NCBI GenBank assembly: GCA_943908475.1
Contig: CALTTG010000033.1
Span: forward strand, 1-33,339
From: an uncultured Burkholderiales bacterium
GTDB taxonomy: Bacteria > Pseudomonadota > Gammaproteobacteria > Burkholderiales > Burkholderiaceae_C
DNA: 33,339 bases
Reading direction: 5' to 3'
Part shown: one piece after another, positions 7,629 to 15,879 of the stretch
Layout: every line of letters begins with the position of its first letter
Position numbering within the stretch: position 1 is the first letter of the stretch
Program-made: the position numbers and the translations under genes
The notes under the pieces: model-generated
What the model was told of the DNA's origin: nothing
Databases searched by the model: none
Seen by the model: only the letters and a program-made list of their open reading frames with translations

Positions 7629-8443
7629 CCGTCACCATGTCCGAACCCGAGCTGTCCCCCTCCGGCGTCAAGACCCCCCAGCGGCTGGCGCGCACGCTGG
7701 CGGTGACGAGTGGCAAAGGGGGGGTGGGCAAGACGTTTTTCAGCGCCAATGTGGCTGCCGCCTTGAGCCGACAGGGCTTGAGGGTGCTGGTGCTGGACGC
7801 CGACCTGGGCTTGGCCAACCTGGATGTGGTGCTCAACCTCTATCCCAAGATCACCCTGCACGATGTCTTCACGGGCAAGGCCCAGCTGGAAGAAGCCATC
7901 TTGCCGGCACCCGGCGGTTTCTCGGTGTTGCTGGCCGGTTCAGGCCTGGTCGAGTACTCGCGCCTGACGCCCGAGGTGCGCGAACAACTGCTCAAGATCA
8001 TCGAGACGGTTTCTCCCCGGTTCGACGTGCTGTTGATGGACACCGGCGCGGGCATCTCCGACGTCGTCTTGTTCGCCTTGTCGCTGGCGCATGAAATCGT
8101 CGTGGTCGCCACGCCCGAGCCCACGTCCATGACCGACGCCTATGCCACCATCAAGGTGCTGGCCTCCCAGCAAGGCCGTGAGCACCTGCACTTGGTGGTC
8201 AACCAGGTGGGGCGCCCCGGCGAAGGTCGGGTCATTTGCCAGCAACTTCAGCAGGTGGTCGATCGCTTCGTGCAAACGCCTGCGGGCACCTCGCCCAAGC
8301 TCAACTTGCTGGGTGACATCCCCAGCGACCCCAGCGTGCGAGAGGCCGTGCGCAAGCGCGCGCTCTTGATGGAGTTGCACCCGGGCAGCCCGGGCGCCAT
8401 CGGCGTGGTGCAGATTGCGACCAAGCTCGCGTCAGGCCGCTGA
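7625..8443 (+). CDS. MinD/ParA-family ATPase, FlhG/FleN-like
   Basis: A 272-residue deviant-Walker ATPase. The P-loop is SGKGGVGKT (about residues 29-37), the DADLGLANLD motif follows at about 58-67, and the nucleotide-sensing segment LLMDTGAGIS is at about 136-145. DADLGLANLD together with DTGAGIS is typical of the FlhG/FleN/YlxH branch, which limits flagellar number by acting with FlhF or FleQ-type regulators. The N-terminal DQAxxLR motif by which classical FlhG stimulates FlhF is not seen, and no flhF is adjacent. This may therefore be a second, divergent member. It overlaps the diguanylate cyclase gene by four bases. A start at 7637 is also possible. A more general ParA-like role cannot be ruled out. 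Confidence 0.85.
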   Translation: MTVTMSEPELSPSGVKTPQRLARTLAVTSGKGGVGKTFFSANVAAALSRQGLRVLVLDADLGLANLDVVLNLYPKITLHDVFTGKAQLEEAILPAPGGFSVLLAGSGLVEYSRLTPEVREQLLKIIETVSPRFDVLLMDTGAGISDVVLFALSLAHEIVVVATPEPTSMTDAYATIKVLASQQGREHLHLVVNQVGRPGEGRVICQQLQQVVDRFVQTPAGTSPKLNLLGDIPSDPSVREAVRKRALLMELHPGSPGAIGVVQIATKLASGR

Positions 8444-8488
8444 TCTCGCCAGGGCGGGGCGCGCTGCCCATGCCGTACAGTGGCGGTC

Positions 8489-8911
8489 ATGAGTGACCTG
8501 CCTGCCCAAGACGATGACGATGCGCCCCAGGGGCGAAGTGCCTACGAGTGGATCGGAGGCGACGGCCCCATCCGCCGCTTGGTCGATCGTTTTTACGACC
8601 TGATGGACCTGGAGCCGGCTTACGAAGCGCTCCGCGCCGTGCACCCCGACGACTTGCAGTCGGCCCGCGACAAGCTGCACTGGTTCCTCAGTGGTTGGCT
8701 GGGCGGCCCCAACCTCTACATCGAAAAGTTCGGGCACCCACGCCTGAGGGCTCGGCACATGCCCTACCCGATTGGCATTCGCGAGCGCGACCAGTGGCTG
8801 GCCTGCATGAAACAAGCGATGGTGGAAACGGGCGTGGACGCTGAGTTGCAAACCCGTCTGGATCAGGCCTTCTTCCAGACCGCCGACTGGATGCGTAACA
8901 AAGGCGTTTGA
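8489..8911 (+). CDS. Group II truncated haemoglobin (TrHbO type)
   Basis: A 140-residue haem-binding globin. The ATG at 8489 was preferred over the GTG at 8480; neither has a clear ribosome binding site. Expected group II residues are present: Tyr36 in RFYDLM (B10), the proximal His90 in RARHMPYPIG (F8) and Trp103 in RDQWLACM (G8), plus the WLGGPNLY segment before the proximal helix. Such proteins bind oxygen, NO or peroxide and are linked to oxygen delivery or stress protection. The gene ends in TGATCA, so its stop abuts the stop of the convergent Smr gene with no gap. Confidence 0.93.
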   Translation: MSDLPAQDDDDAPQGRSAYEWIGGDGPIRRLVDRFYDLMDLEPAYEALRAVHPDDLQSARDKLHWFLSGWLGGPNLYIEKFGHPRLRARHMPYPIGIRERDQWLACMKQAMVETGVDAELQTRLDQAFFQTADWMRNKGV

Positions 8912-9625
8912 TCAGGCTTCCTGGGCCGCTGCGGGTGCCGCACTGGTGCTGCTCGATTGCAGCAGCACGATCAGGGCGCCAGCACCGCCGTCGTCGCCGC
9001 GGGCCTGCACAAAGGCCAGCACGCGGTCGCTTTGCACCAGCCAGCGTTTGACCTTGTCCTTGATGACCGGGATGCGGCCGGGCGAGCCCAGGCCCTTGCC
9101 GTGCACCACGCGCACACAGCGCCACCCTCGTACTTGCGCATCCCGCAGAAACCGACCCAGGGCCTCTCTGGCCTCCTCGGTGCGCAGGCCATGCAGATCG
9201 ATCTGACCCTGAAGGGCCCACACCCCTCGGCGCAGCTTGCGCAGCACGTCAGGCCCCAACTCTGGGCGCCGGAATGCCAGCGATTCGTCGGTCTCCAGCA
9301 GGGTTTCGACATCGAACTCGTCCGAGAGCGATTCCTTCAGCACCGCCGCCTCGTCCTGTTGGCGCAGCTGCGGAACCGGGGCTGGTTTGTGCGCGTGAGG
9401 CATCACACGCCCGGTGTCCGGCAGCTTGTGCACCGGGCCCACCGCTTGTTGGAAGACCTCGCGTTCAGCCTGGCGTTGCCGCTCCAGCTTTTCTCGCTCT
9501 GCGCGGGCGGCTTTCTCGGCTTCCAGCTGAGCGGCGGCTTCGCGCGAAGCCTTGCGCAACGCCTTTTTCAGATCGGCGAAGTCGTGCAGCGTGGTCGAAG
9601 AGGGGGACTTGGGGCGTGAGCTCAC
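8912..9625 (-). CDS. Smr-domain protein (MutS2/Smr-like nuclease domain)
   Basis: About 237 residues with a C-terminal Smr domain, a fold linked to nicking or RNA/DNA endonuclease activity and, in bacteria, to recombination or ribosome rescue. The N-terminal part is a highly charged Ala/Glu/Arg helix (likely coiled coil), then a variable linker. The Smr domain holds IDLHGLRTEEAREALGRFL (the conserved LDLHG element) and VVHGKGLGSPGRIPVIKDKV (the conserved HGKG loop). The start is uncertain: GTG at 9625 gives an N-terminus that fits relatives, while GTG at 9652 sits right after the radC stop; the open frame runs further still. It is probably transcribed with radC. Confidence 0.88.
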   Translation of the reverse strand: MSSRPKSPSSTTLHDFADLKKALRKASREAAAQLEAEKAARAEREKLERQRQAEREVFQQAVGPVHKLPDTGRVMPHAHKPAPVPQLRQQDEAAVLKESLSDEFDVETLLETDESLAFRRPELGPDVLRKLRRGVWALQGQIDLHGLRTEEAREALGRFLRDAQVRGWRCVRVVHGKGLGSPGRIPVIKDKVKRWLVQSDRVLAFVQARGDDGGAGALIVLLQSSSTSAAPAAAQEA

Positions 9626-9657
9626 GACCGCAAGACTACAACAACTCCTCACCTGCT

Positions 9658-10329
9658 TTACAACAGTCCGCGCTCCGCGAAAGACATCACGCCGCAATGG
9701 CTCACCACGAAGTGGTCCAGCACCCGAACGTCGATCAGCTGCAAGCTGCTCTTGAGCGTCTGGGTCAGCAGCTCATCGGCGCGAGAGGGCTCCAAGGTGC
9801 CCGAGGGGTGGTTGTGGGCCAGCACCACGGCGGCGGCGTTGTGCGCCAGCGATTGTTTGACCACCTCGCGGGGGTACACCGAGGTCTGTGTGAGCGTGCC
9901 CCTGAACAGCTCCTCGCAGGCGATCAGGCGGTGCTGGGCATCGAGGAACAAGACGCAAAACACCTCGTGGGGCAGGGCGCCAATCTGCATCTGCAGGTAG
10001 TCCTTGACCTTCTGAGGGGTGCTGAACACGGGGGTGTCTCGCAACTGGCCCTGAAGCCCCCGGCGGGCCAGCTCGGTCACGGCCAGCAGCTCGGCACGTT
10101 TGGCCGGGCCCAGGCCCTTGATGGCTTTCAGGCGTTGGGGCGGGGCCTGAAGCAGGCCACTGACACCGCCCAGCTGCGTCAACATGCCCTCGGCCATCTG
10201 CAACACGCCCAGCCCCTTCATGCCGGTGCGAAGCAGCAAGGCCAGCAATTCGGCATCGGCCAGGGCGCCGGGGCCCTGGCTCAGCAGTTTTTCCCGCGGT
10301 CGCATGGCGGCGGGCAGGTCTTTCAACAC
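9658..10329 (-). CDS. radC: RadC-family JAB/MPN-domain protein
   Basis: A 223-residue member of the RadC family, named for DNA repair although its biochemical role is unsettled. The N-terminal part has a helix-hairpin-helix-like stretch (about 60-92, IKGLGPAKRAELLAVTELAR). The C-terminal JAB/MPN+ domain has the full metal motif: HNHPSG (His172, His174) and Asp185 of SRADE, with a Glu-containing segment upstream (about 139). CAGGGA before the ATG supports the start. The length is the usual one for chromosomal RadC, not the shorter island-borne form. It is divergent from fkpB. Confidence 0.95.
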   Translation of the reverse strand: MLKDLPAAMRPREKLLSQGPGALADAELLALLLRTGMKGLGVLQMAEGMLTQLGGVSGLLQAPPQRLKAIKGLGPAKRAELLAVTELARRGLQGQLRDTPVFSTPQKVKDYLQMQIGALPHEVFCVLFLDAQHRLIACEELFRGTLTQTSVYPREVVKQSLAHNAAAVVLAHNHPSGTLEPSRADELLTQTLKSSLQLIDVRVLDHFVVSHCGVMSFAERGLL

Positions 10330-10388
10330 ATCGATTCCCTGAGATCTGGTTCAACTCCTTAAAATTGTGGTTTTGCTCCACAGGCAGC

Positions 10389-10409
10389 GCCACCCTCCTA
10401 CGGGGTGGC
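10389..10409 (+). other. Leader hairpin before fkpB
   Basis: A perfect 7-bp stem, GCCACCC / GGGTGGC, with a 7-base loop ends 10 bases before the fkpB start codon. There is no T-tract, so it is not a terminator of the usual kind. No good Shine-Dalgarno sequence is seen between it and the ATG. It could affect fkpB-ispH translation, or be chance in GC-rich DNA. Confidence 0.35.
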
Positions 10410-10419
10410 CTGACACCGC

Positions 10420-10875
10420 ATGACCGATTCCGCGCCCATCGTCCAACCCGGCTCTTTCCTGACCTTGCACTACCGGCTGACCGGGCCCGACGGTGACGAG
10501 CTGGTCAACACCTTCAACGACAAGCCCGCGACCTTGTCGGTGGGCTCGGGCGACATGTCGCCTCAACTCGAAGAGCGCCTCCTGGGCCTGCGCGAGGGCG
10601 ATCACGTGGTGTTGGAGTTGGAGGAAGCCTTTGGCCCGCGCAACCCCGACATGCTCCAACGCGTGGCCATGACCCTCATGCGCGAATTGGGTGACCTCGA
10701 TGAAACCTGGAGCGTGGGCGATGTGGTGCAGTTCCCCACCCCCGACGGCCAGGATTCGTTCGCGGGTGTGCTGCTCGAGCTCGACCCCGAAGGCCAATGG
10801 GCCCTGTTCGACTTCAACCACCCCCTGGCTGGCCACAAGGTCAGCTTCGAGGTGCAACTCATTGGCGTGCTGTGA
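10420..10875 (+). CDS. fkpB: FKBP-type peptidyl-prolyl isomerase, SlpA/FkpB type
   Basis: A 151-residue cytoplasmic prolyl isomerase/chaperone of the SlyD/SlpA branch. The split FKBP domain starts with LTLHYRLTGPDGDELVNTF. It is interrupted by the insert-in-flap chaperone region (about 70-120), beginning after VVLELEEAFGPRNPD, and resumes with HPLAGHKVSFEVQLIGV, the signature end of this family. There is no metal-binding His-rich tail, which separates it from SlyD. The gene precedes ispH with a 2-base gap. This fkpB-ispH pairing is well conserved in proteobacteria and implies one transcript. Confidence 0.95.
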   Translation: MTDSAPIVQPGSFLTLHYRLTGPDGDELVNTFNDKPATLSVGSGDMSPQLEERLLGLREGDHVVLELEEAFGPRNPDMLQRVAMTLMRELGDLDETWSVGDVVQFPTPDGQDSFAGVLLELDPEGQWALFDFNHPLAGHKVSFEVQLIGVL

Positions 10876-10877
10876 CC

Positions 10878-11867
10878 ATGAGCCACATCGTTGACGACGT
10901 GCTGTTGGCCGAGCCTCGCGGCTTTTGCGCGGGGGTCGATCGCGCCATCGAAATCGTGGAGCGCGCCCTCAGCCAATTTGGTGCGCCCATCTATGTGCGC
11001 CACGAGATCGTGCACAACACCTACGTGGTCAACGACCTCAAGGCCAAGGGGGCCATCTTCATCGAGGACCTGGCCGAGGTGCCTGCGGGCGCCACCCTGA
11101 TCTTCAGCGCCCATGGCGTCAGCCAGGAGGTGAGGCAGGAAGCCGATCGCCGTGGGTTCGCCGTGTTCGATGCCACGTGCCCCCTGGTCACCAAGGTGCA
11201 CGTCGAAGTGGCCAAGCTGCGCCGTGAAGGTTACGAGTTCCTCATGATCGGCCACAAGGGCCACCCCGAGGTGGAAGGCACCATGGGCCAGTTGTCCGAC
11301 GGCATCTACCTGGTGGAAGACGAAGACGACGTGCTCAAGGTGCAGGTGCACAACCCCTCCAAGCTGGCGGTGGTCACCCAGACCACCCTGTCGGTCGATG
11401 ACGCGGCCGCCATCTTGGCGGCCATCAAGCGGCGTTTCCCTCAGGTGCGCGAGCCCAAGCAGCAAGACATCTGCTACGCCACCCAGAACCGCCAGGATGC
11501 CGTCAAGATGATGGCGCCCCAGGTGGATGTGGTCATCGTGGTGGGCAGCCCCACCAGCTCCAACAGCAACCGCTTGCGCGAACTCGCCGAGCGCCTGGGC
11601 ACCCCGGCCTACATGGTCGACAGCCCAGAAGACCTGCAAGACCAGTGGTTCGAGCAACGTCCCCGCGTGGGCCTGACCGCGGGTGCATCCGCGCCCGATG
11701 TGCTGGTGCAGCAAGTCATCTCCCGCCTCAAGGCCATGGGCGCCGTCAGCGTGCGTCGCATGCAAGGCGTCGAAGAGCATGTGCGCTTTCCCCTGCCCAA
11801 GGGCCTGGGTGGCACCGGGCTGGACCGCCCCCTGCCGTCCGAACGGGCCGAGAGCAACGCAGGCTGA
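10878..11867 (+). CDS. ispH: 4-hydroxy-3-methylbut-2-enyl diphosphate reductase IspH
   Basis: A 329-residue [4Fe-4S] enzyme of the last step of the non-mevalonate pathway, reducing HMBPP to IPP and DMAPP. The start at 10878 (MSHIVDDVLLAEPRGFCAG) was chosen over the upstream open frame because it follows the fkpB stop by two bases and matches the family N-terminus. The three cluster-binding cysteines are Cys17 (RGFCAGV), Cys101 (DATCPLV) and Cys199 (DICYATQ). Substrate-contact motifs EIVHN, SAHGVS, IGHKGHPE and SPTSSNSNRL are all visible. A short C-terminal extension past residue 300 is normal in this group. No sign of damage. Confidence 0.97.
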   Translation: MSHIVDDVLLAEPRGFCAGVDRAIEIVERALSQFGAPIYVRHEIVHNTYVVNDLKAKGAIFIEDLAEVPAGATLIFSAHGVSQEVRQEADRRGFAVFDATCPLVTKVHVEVAKLRREGYEFLMIGHKGHPEVEGTMGQLSDGIYLVEDEDDVLKVQVHNPSKLAVVTQTTLSVDDAAAILAAIKRRFPQVREPKQQDICYATQNRQDAVKMMAPQVDVVIVVGSPTSSNSNRLRELAERLGTPAYMVDSPEDLQDQWFEQRPRVGLTAGASAPDVLVQQVISRLKAMGAVSVRRMQGVEEHVRFPLPKGLGGTGLDRPLPSERAESNAG

Positions 11868-11903
11868 TCCGTACAATTCGAACACCTTCCAAGAAACACC
11901 ACC

Positions 11904-13202
11904 ATGCTCGACATCGCCCTGCTTCGCAAAGACTTGGACAGCGCCCTGGCCGGCCTCAACAAGCGCAAGACGCCCCAGCCCTATCTGGACGAAGCCCGCT
12001 ACCGCGCCCTGGAGGCCGAGCGCAAGCAGATCCAGACCCGCACCGAAGAATTGCAAAGCCAGCGCAACAGCCTGTCCAAGCAGATCGGCATGCTCAAGGG
12101 CAAAGGCGAGGACACCTCGGCCGTGATGGCGCAAGTGGGCGGCATTGGCGACGAACTCAAGGCCAGCGCCGAGCGGCTCGATGGCATCCAGCTCGAGTTG
12201 CAAGGTTTGCTGATGAACGTGCCCAACCTGCCGCACGACAGCGTGCCGGTCGGCTCGGACGAGTCGGGCAACGTCGAGGTGCGCCGTTGGGGCACCCCTC
12301 AGACCTATGCGTTCGAGCCCAAGGACCATGTGGACCTGGGCGAGCCCTTGGGCTTGGACTTTGAAATGGGCGCCAGCCTGTCGGGCTCGCGCTTCACGTT
12401 CCTGAAGGGGCCCATGGCGCGACTGCACCGCGCACTGGCGCAGTTCATGCTCGATGTGCAAACGCAAGAGCATGGCTACACCGAGTGCTACACGCCCTAC
12501 CTGGTGCAGGCCAAGGCCCTGCAAGGCACCGGTCAGTTGCCCAAGTTCGAGCAAGACCTCTTTCACGTCACCTCGGGCGACGCCGATGCTTCGTCCAGCA
12601 AGTGGTACCTCATCCCCACCAGCGAAGTCACGCTGACCAACACCGTGGCCGACACCATCGTGCCGCTCGAGCAGTTGCCCATCAAGCTCACGGGCCACAC
12701 GCCTTGCTTCCGTTCGGAAGCTGGCAGCGCGGGGCGTGACACCCGCGGCATGATCCGTCAGCACCAGTTCGACAAGGTCGAGATGGTGCAGATCACCACC
12801 CCCGAGCAAAGCTACGCGGCGCTCGAAGAGATGGTGGGCCATGCCGAAGCCATCTTGCAAAAGTTGGAGCTGCCATACCGCGTGATGTCGCTGTGCACGG
12901 GTGACATGGGGTTTGGCGCCTCCAAGACCTACGACCTCGAGGTCTGGCTGCCCGCACAGAACACCTACCGCGAAATCAGTTCGTGCTCGAACTGCGAGGC
13001 CTTCCAGGCCCGCCGCATGCAGGCGCGCTTCAAAAATGCCCAAGGCAAGAACGAGCTGCTGCACACCCTCAATGGGTCGGGGCTGGCCGTGGGGCGTGCC
13101 ATGGTCGCAGTGGTCGAGAACCACCAGCAGGCCGATGGTTCGATCCGGGTGCCGGCTGCGCTGCGTCCCTACCTGGGCGGCCTGGAGTTCCTCAAAGCCT
13201 GA
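11904..13202 (+). CDS. serS: Seryl-tRNA synthetase
   Basis: A 432-residue class II aminoacyl-tRNA synthetase that charges tRNA-Ser (and tRNA-Sec where present) with serine. The N-terminal antiparallel coiled coil (about 25-100) that grips the long variable arm of tRNA-Ser is clear (ALEAERKQIQTRTEELQSQR). Class II motifs 2 and 3 are seen as FRSEAGSAGRDTRGMIRQHQ and the C-terminal GSGLAVGRAMVAVVENHQ; the Ser-specific segment with EISSCSNCEAFQARR is present. Length is normal. It lies 36 bases after ispH and is followed 82 bases later by its cognate substrate gene, tRNA-Ser(CGA), which has its own promoter. Confidence 0.98.
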   Translation: MLDIALLRKDLDSALAGLNKRKTPQPYLDEARYRALEAERKQIQTRTEELQSQRNSLSKQIGMLKGKGEDTSAVMAQVGGIGDELKASAERLDGIQLELQGLLMNVPNLPHDSVPVGSDESGNVEVRRWGTPQTYAFEPKDHVDLGEPLGLDFEMGASLSGSRFTFLKGPMARLHRALAQFMLDVQTQEHGYTECYTPYLVQAKALQGTGQLPKFEQDLFHVTSGDADASSSKWYLIPTSEVTLTNTVADTIVPLEQLPIKLTGHTPCFRSEAGSAGRDTRGMIRQHQFDKVEMVQITTPEQSYAALEEMVGHAEAILQKLELPYRVMSLCTGDMGFGASKTYDLEVWLPAQNTYREISSCSNCEAFQARRMQARFKNAQGKNELLHTLNGSGLAVGRAMVAVVENHQQADGSIRVPAALRPYLGGLEFLKA

Positions 13203-13217
13203 AAAATTCGCAAAAGT

Positions 13218-13246
13218 TTGGCAAAGCCCCGAACTGGTGATATAGT
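13218..13246 (+). promoter_or_regulatory. Sigma-70 promoter of tRNA-Ser
   Basis: TTGGCA (13218-13223), 17 bases, then TATAGT (13241-13246), with TGA directly before the -10 giving an extended -10 element. The GC-rich stretch TGCGGGC after the -10 is the kind of discriminator seen at stringently controlled stable-RNA promoters. The tRNA begins 39 bases downstream. Confidence 0.85.
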
Positions 13247-13284
13247 TGCGGGCTTCACCGTTGACCACGGTTGCAACCAGTTTT

Positions 13285-13376
<92 letters not shown>

Positions 13377-13379
13377 TTG

Positions 13380-13411
13380 AGCCCAGCAGATGAAAATCTG
13401 TTGGGCTTTTT
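13380..13411 (+). terminator. Rho-independent terminator after tRNA-Ser
   Basis: A 12-bp stem (AGCCCAGCAGAT / ATCTGTTGGGCT, one G-T pair) with a GAAA loop is followed by a run of T. It starts five bases after the tRNA 3' end. Confidence 0.92.
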
Positions 13412-13426
13412 GGTTTCTGGGGCACC

Positions 13427-13453
13427 TCAAGTTCGCCTCAAAAGTTCCGATAC
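13427..13453 (+). promoter_or_regulatory. Candidate sigma-28 (FliA) promoter for the chemoreceptor gene
   Basis: TCAAGTTC (13427-13434) resembles the FliA -35 box. TCCGATAC (13446-13453) matches GCCGATAA at six of eight bases, with exactly 15 bases between TCAA and the second box. The receptor ATG is 69 bases downstream. The geometry is the same as at cheR and the PAS sensor, but the match is weaker. Confidence 0.6.
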
Positions 13454-13521
13454 CGAATCATCCACTCAGGGCACGGAGTGCATGTTGGCGTGCTCACATC
13501 CCGTTTCGATGGAGCACAGTC

Positions 13522-15453
13522 ATGAGCGCGTGGATTGCGAACCTGCGGTTTCGCCAGAAGTTCTCGTTGTTGGGGGCGCTGGTCCTCGTGCTGGTGGGCT
13601 TGCCCACCGTGTTGATGATGCGTACGGGCTGGCACGAGCTCAGCACCTTGCGAGCAGAGCAGGCGGGCTTGCAAACGGCTCAGTTGCTGTTGCCGCTCAT
13701 CAAGGTCACGCAAGAGCACCGGGGGCTCACGGGCGCGGTGCTGGCGGGCAATCAGGCCATGGACGCCGATCGTGCCGATCGCCAGCGCAAGGTCGATCAG
13801 GCGTTGGTGCAGCTCGAGGCACGTCTGCCAGAGCACGCCTCCAGCGACCTGGCGGCCGAGTTCTCCAAGATCAAATCGCAATGGCAGCAGATTGCCGCTG
13901 ACCTGGCGGGCGGCTCCTTGAAGGCCGCAGACAGCTTCAAAAGGCACAACCAACTCGTCGCGCTGCAACTGCACCTGCTCGGCGACATCACCGACGTGTC
14001 TGGCCTGGCGCTGGACTCCGACCCCCGCAGTTATTACCTGATGCTGGCCCTCACGCAGCACTTGCCCCGCGGCATCGACATGCTGGGCCAGGCCCGGGCC
14101 AAAGGCACCGCGATTCGCGTCAAAGGCAGCGCCACGCCGGATGAATTGCTGGCCTTGCGCAGCCTCACCGATGGTGCCAACGCCCTGTTTGTCGACAGCG
14201 CCTTGTCGCTCGCGCGTGCCGGTCGATCGTTTCCAGAAGGACGCTTGCCCGACAACGTTCTTCAGGCCAAGGACAAGGCCGCACAAGGCCTGACTGCGTC
14301 GACCGAACTCATCAATCAGTTGGTGAAGGCTGAGGGGGCCGAAGGGCCGCCGCCTGCGGAAGTTTTCAAGAACGTCACCACGGCCATTCAGGCGCAGTTT
14401 GCCCTGTCAGATTCGGGCATGCAGGTGCTCGATGAGATCATCAACACCCGGCGCGAATCGGTGCAAAACATCACCCTGTTCGGCTTGCTTGGGGTGGTGC
14501 TTTTGGGCGGTCTGGGTGCATGGGTCATCCTCTCGATTTCCCACTCTGTCACTCACTCGGTGGGGCAGGCGATGGCCGTGGCTCAGGCCCTGTCTCAGGG
14601 TGACCTCACACAACGCTTGCAAAGTCATCAGCGCGACGAAGTGGGGCAAATGATTCAGGCCATGGGGCAGGCCATCGATCACCTCAAGGGCGTCATCGAC
14701 GGCATCAAGTCGGCCAGCGATTCGGTGGCGACCGCCGCCACGCAGATTGCGCAAGGCAACTTGGACTTGAGCTCGCGCACGGAGCATCAGGCCTCGTCCT
14801 TGCAACAAACGGCCTCGTCCATGGAGGAGATGTCGGCCATGGTCAAGCAGACCACCAGCACGGCCTTCCGATCCAAAGAGCTGGCGTCCCACGCGGCGCA
14901 AGAGGCCGTCAGCAGTGGCGAGGTGTTCAACCAGGTGGTGGCGCGCATGGAATCGATCAAGCAAGCCAGCAGCAAGATCGCCGACATCAACGCCGTGATC
15001 GATGGCATTGCGTTTCAGACCAACATCCTCGCCCTCAATGCGGCCGTCGAAGCTGCGCGCGCGGGCGAGCAGGGGCGAGGCTTTGCGGTGGTGGCTTCCG
15101 AGGTGCGCAGCCTGGCGCAGCGAAGCACCCAGGCAGCGCGCGAGATCAAAAGCCTGATCAGTCAAAGCGTGGACAGCGTCGAGCAAGGCTACGCCCTGGC
15201 CAACAGCAGCACGCAGTCCATTCAGCGGCTGGTCACTCAGGTGCAGGAAGTCAGTGCGCTGATGAACGACATTGCCTCCAACACCGAGCAACAGAGCCTG
15301 GGCATCGAACAGGTCAACCAGGCGGTGACCACCCTGGATCAAGGCACGCAGCAAAACGCGGCCTTGGTCGAGCAGTCCAGCGCGGCCGCCACCAGCCTCA
15401 ACGATCAGGCGCAGCGCCTGCAGCACGCGGTGGCGACGTTCCGACTGGCTTGA
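13522..15453 (+). CDS. Methyl-accepting chemotaxis protein
   Basis: A 643-residue transmembrane chemoreceptor. The ATG at 13522 is preceded by GGAG and puts a short basic cytoplasmic end (MSAWIANLRFRQKF) before TM1 (about 14-33); the longer frame from 13390 starts inside the tRNA terminator. The large periplasmic domain (about 34-315) is mostly helical; its ligand is unknown. TM2 is at about 317-338, then a HAMP domain (about 339-392) and the signalling domain, whose hairpin tip with AFQTNILALNAAVEAARAGE lies near residues 497-516. It ends LQHAVATFRLA without the NWETF-type pentapeptide that tethers CheR/CheB, so adaptation would rely on untethered enzymes. It is convergent with the YidB-like gene, nine bases apart. 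Confidence 0.96.
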   Translation: MSAWIANLRFRQKFSLLGALVLVLVGLPTVLMMRTGWHELSTLRAEQAGLQTAQLLLPLIKVTQEHRGLTGAVLAGNQAMDADRADRQRKVDQALVQLEARLPEHASSDLAAEFSKIKSQWQQIAADLAGGSLKAADSFKRHNQLVALQLHLLGDITDVSGLALDSDPRSYYLMLALTQHLPRGIDMLGQARAKGTAIRVKGSATPDELLALRSLTDGANALFVDSALSLARAGRSFPEGRLPDNVLQAKDKAAQGLTASTELINQLVKAEGAEGPPPAEVFKNVTTAIQAQFALSDSGMQVLDEIINTRRESVQNITLFGLLGVVLLGGLGAWVILSISHSVTHSVGQAMAVAQALSQGDLTQRLQSHQRDEVGQMIQAMGQAIDHLKGVIDGIKSASDSVATAATQIAQGNLDLSSRTEHQASSLQQTASSMEEMSAMVKQTTSTAFRSKELASHAAQEAVSSGEVFNQVVARMESIKQASSKIADINAVIDGIAFQTNILALNAAVEAARAGEQGRGFAVVASEVRSLAQRSTQAAREIKSLISQSVDSVEQGYALANSSTQSIQRLVTQVQEVSALMNDIASNTEQQSLGIEQVNQAVTTLDQGTQQNAALVEQSSAAATSLNDQAQRLQHAVATFRLA

Positions 15454-15462
15454 GTGGCGGGC

Positions 15463-15879
15463 TCAGCCCTTGAGCAATTGGCCGATCAGGCCCATGGCCG
15501 CACCCAGGCCATCGCCTTGTGGCACTTCGCCGTTGGGGGTCAGCTTGTCGACCACCTGGGGCAGCAGTTGGGCCAGTTGCCCGCCCAGCAGGTCGGGTGA
15601 GATGCCCAGACCTTTGGCCATTGACTGAACCTGTTCATTGCCCAACACGGCTTGCAATTGTTCGGCCGTGATGGGCAGGTTCTGGCCGGTCCCCACCCAC
15701 GAGGCCACCACGTCGCCCAAGCCCTGGCTCTGGAAGGTCGAAATCAGGCCCTGCAGGCCACCGGTTTGAGGATTGGTCAGCAAACCGGTCACGGCCTCCA
15801 TCAGGTTGCCAGACGCTCCTTGGTTGGCACCGGTCAACGCGCCCACCAACTGGCCTGCGACGGCATCGAAAAGTCCCAT
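15463..15879 (-). CDS. YidB-like DUF937 protein
   Basis: A 138-residue small, Gly/Gln/Leu-rich cytoplasmic protein. The ATG at 15879 is preceded by AGGAGAT and gives MGLFDAVAGQLVGAL, the characteristic N-terminus of YidB-type DUF937 proteins. The LISTFQSQGLGDVVASWVG and ISPDLLGGQLAQLLPQVVD segments also fit the family. The function is unsettled; related proteins have been described as small homeodomain-like or stress-associated proteins. It stands alone on the left strand. Confidence 0.87.
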   Translation of the reverse strand: MGLFDAVAGQLVGALTGANQGASGNLMEAVTGLLTNPQTGGLQGLISTFQSQGLGDVVASWVGTGQNLPITAEQLQAVLGNEQVQSMAKGLGISPDLLGGQLAQLLPQVVDKLTPNGEVPQGDGLGAAMGLIGQLLKG

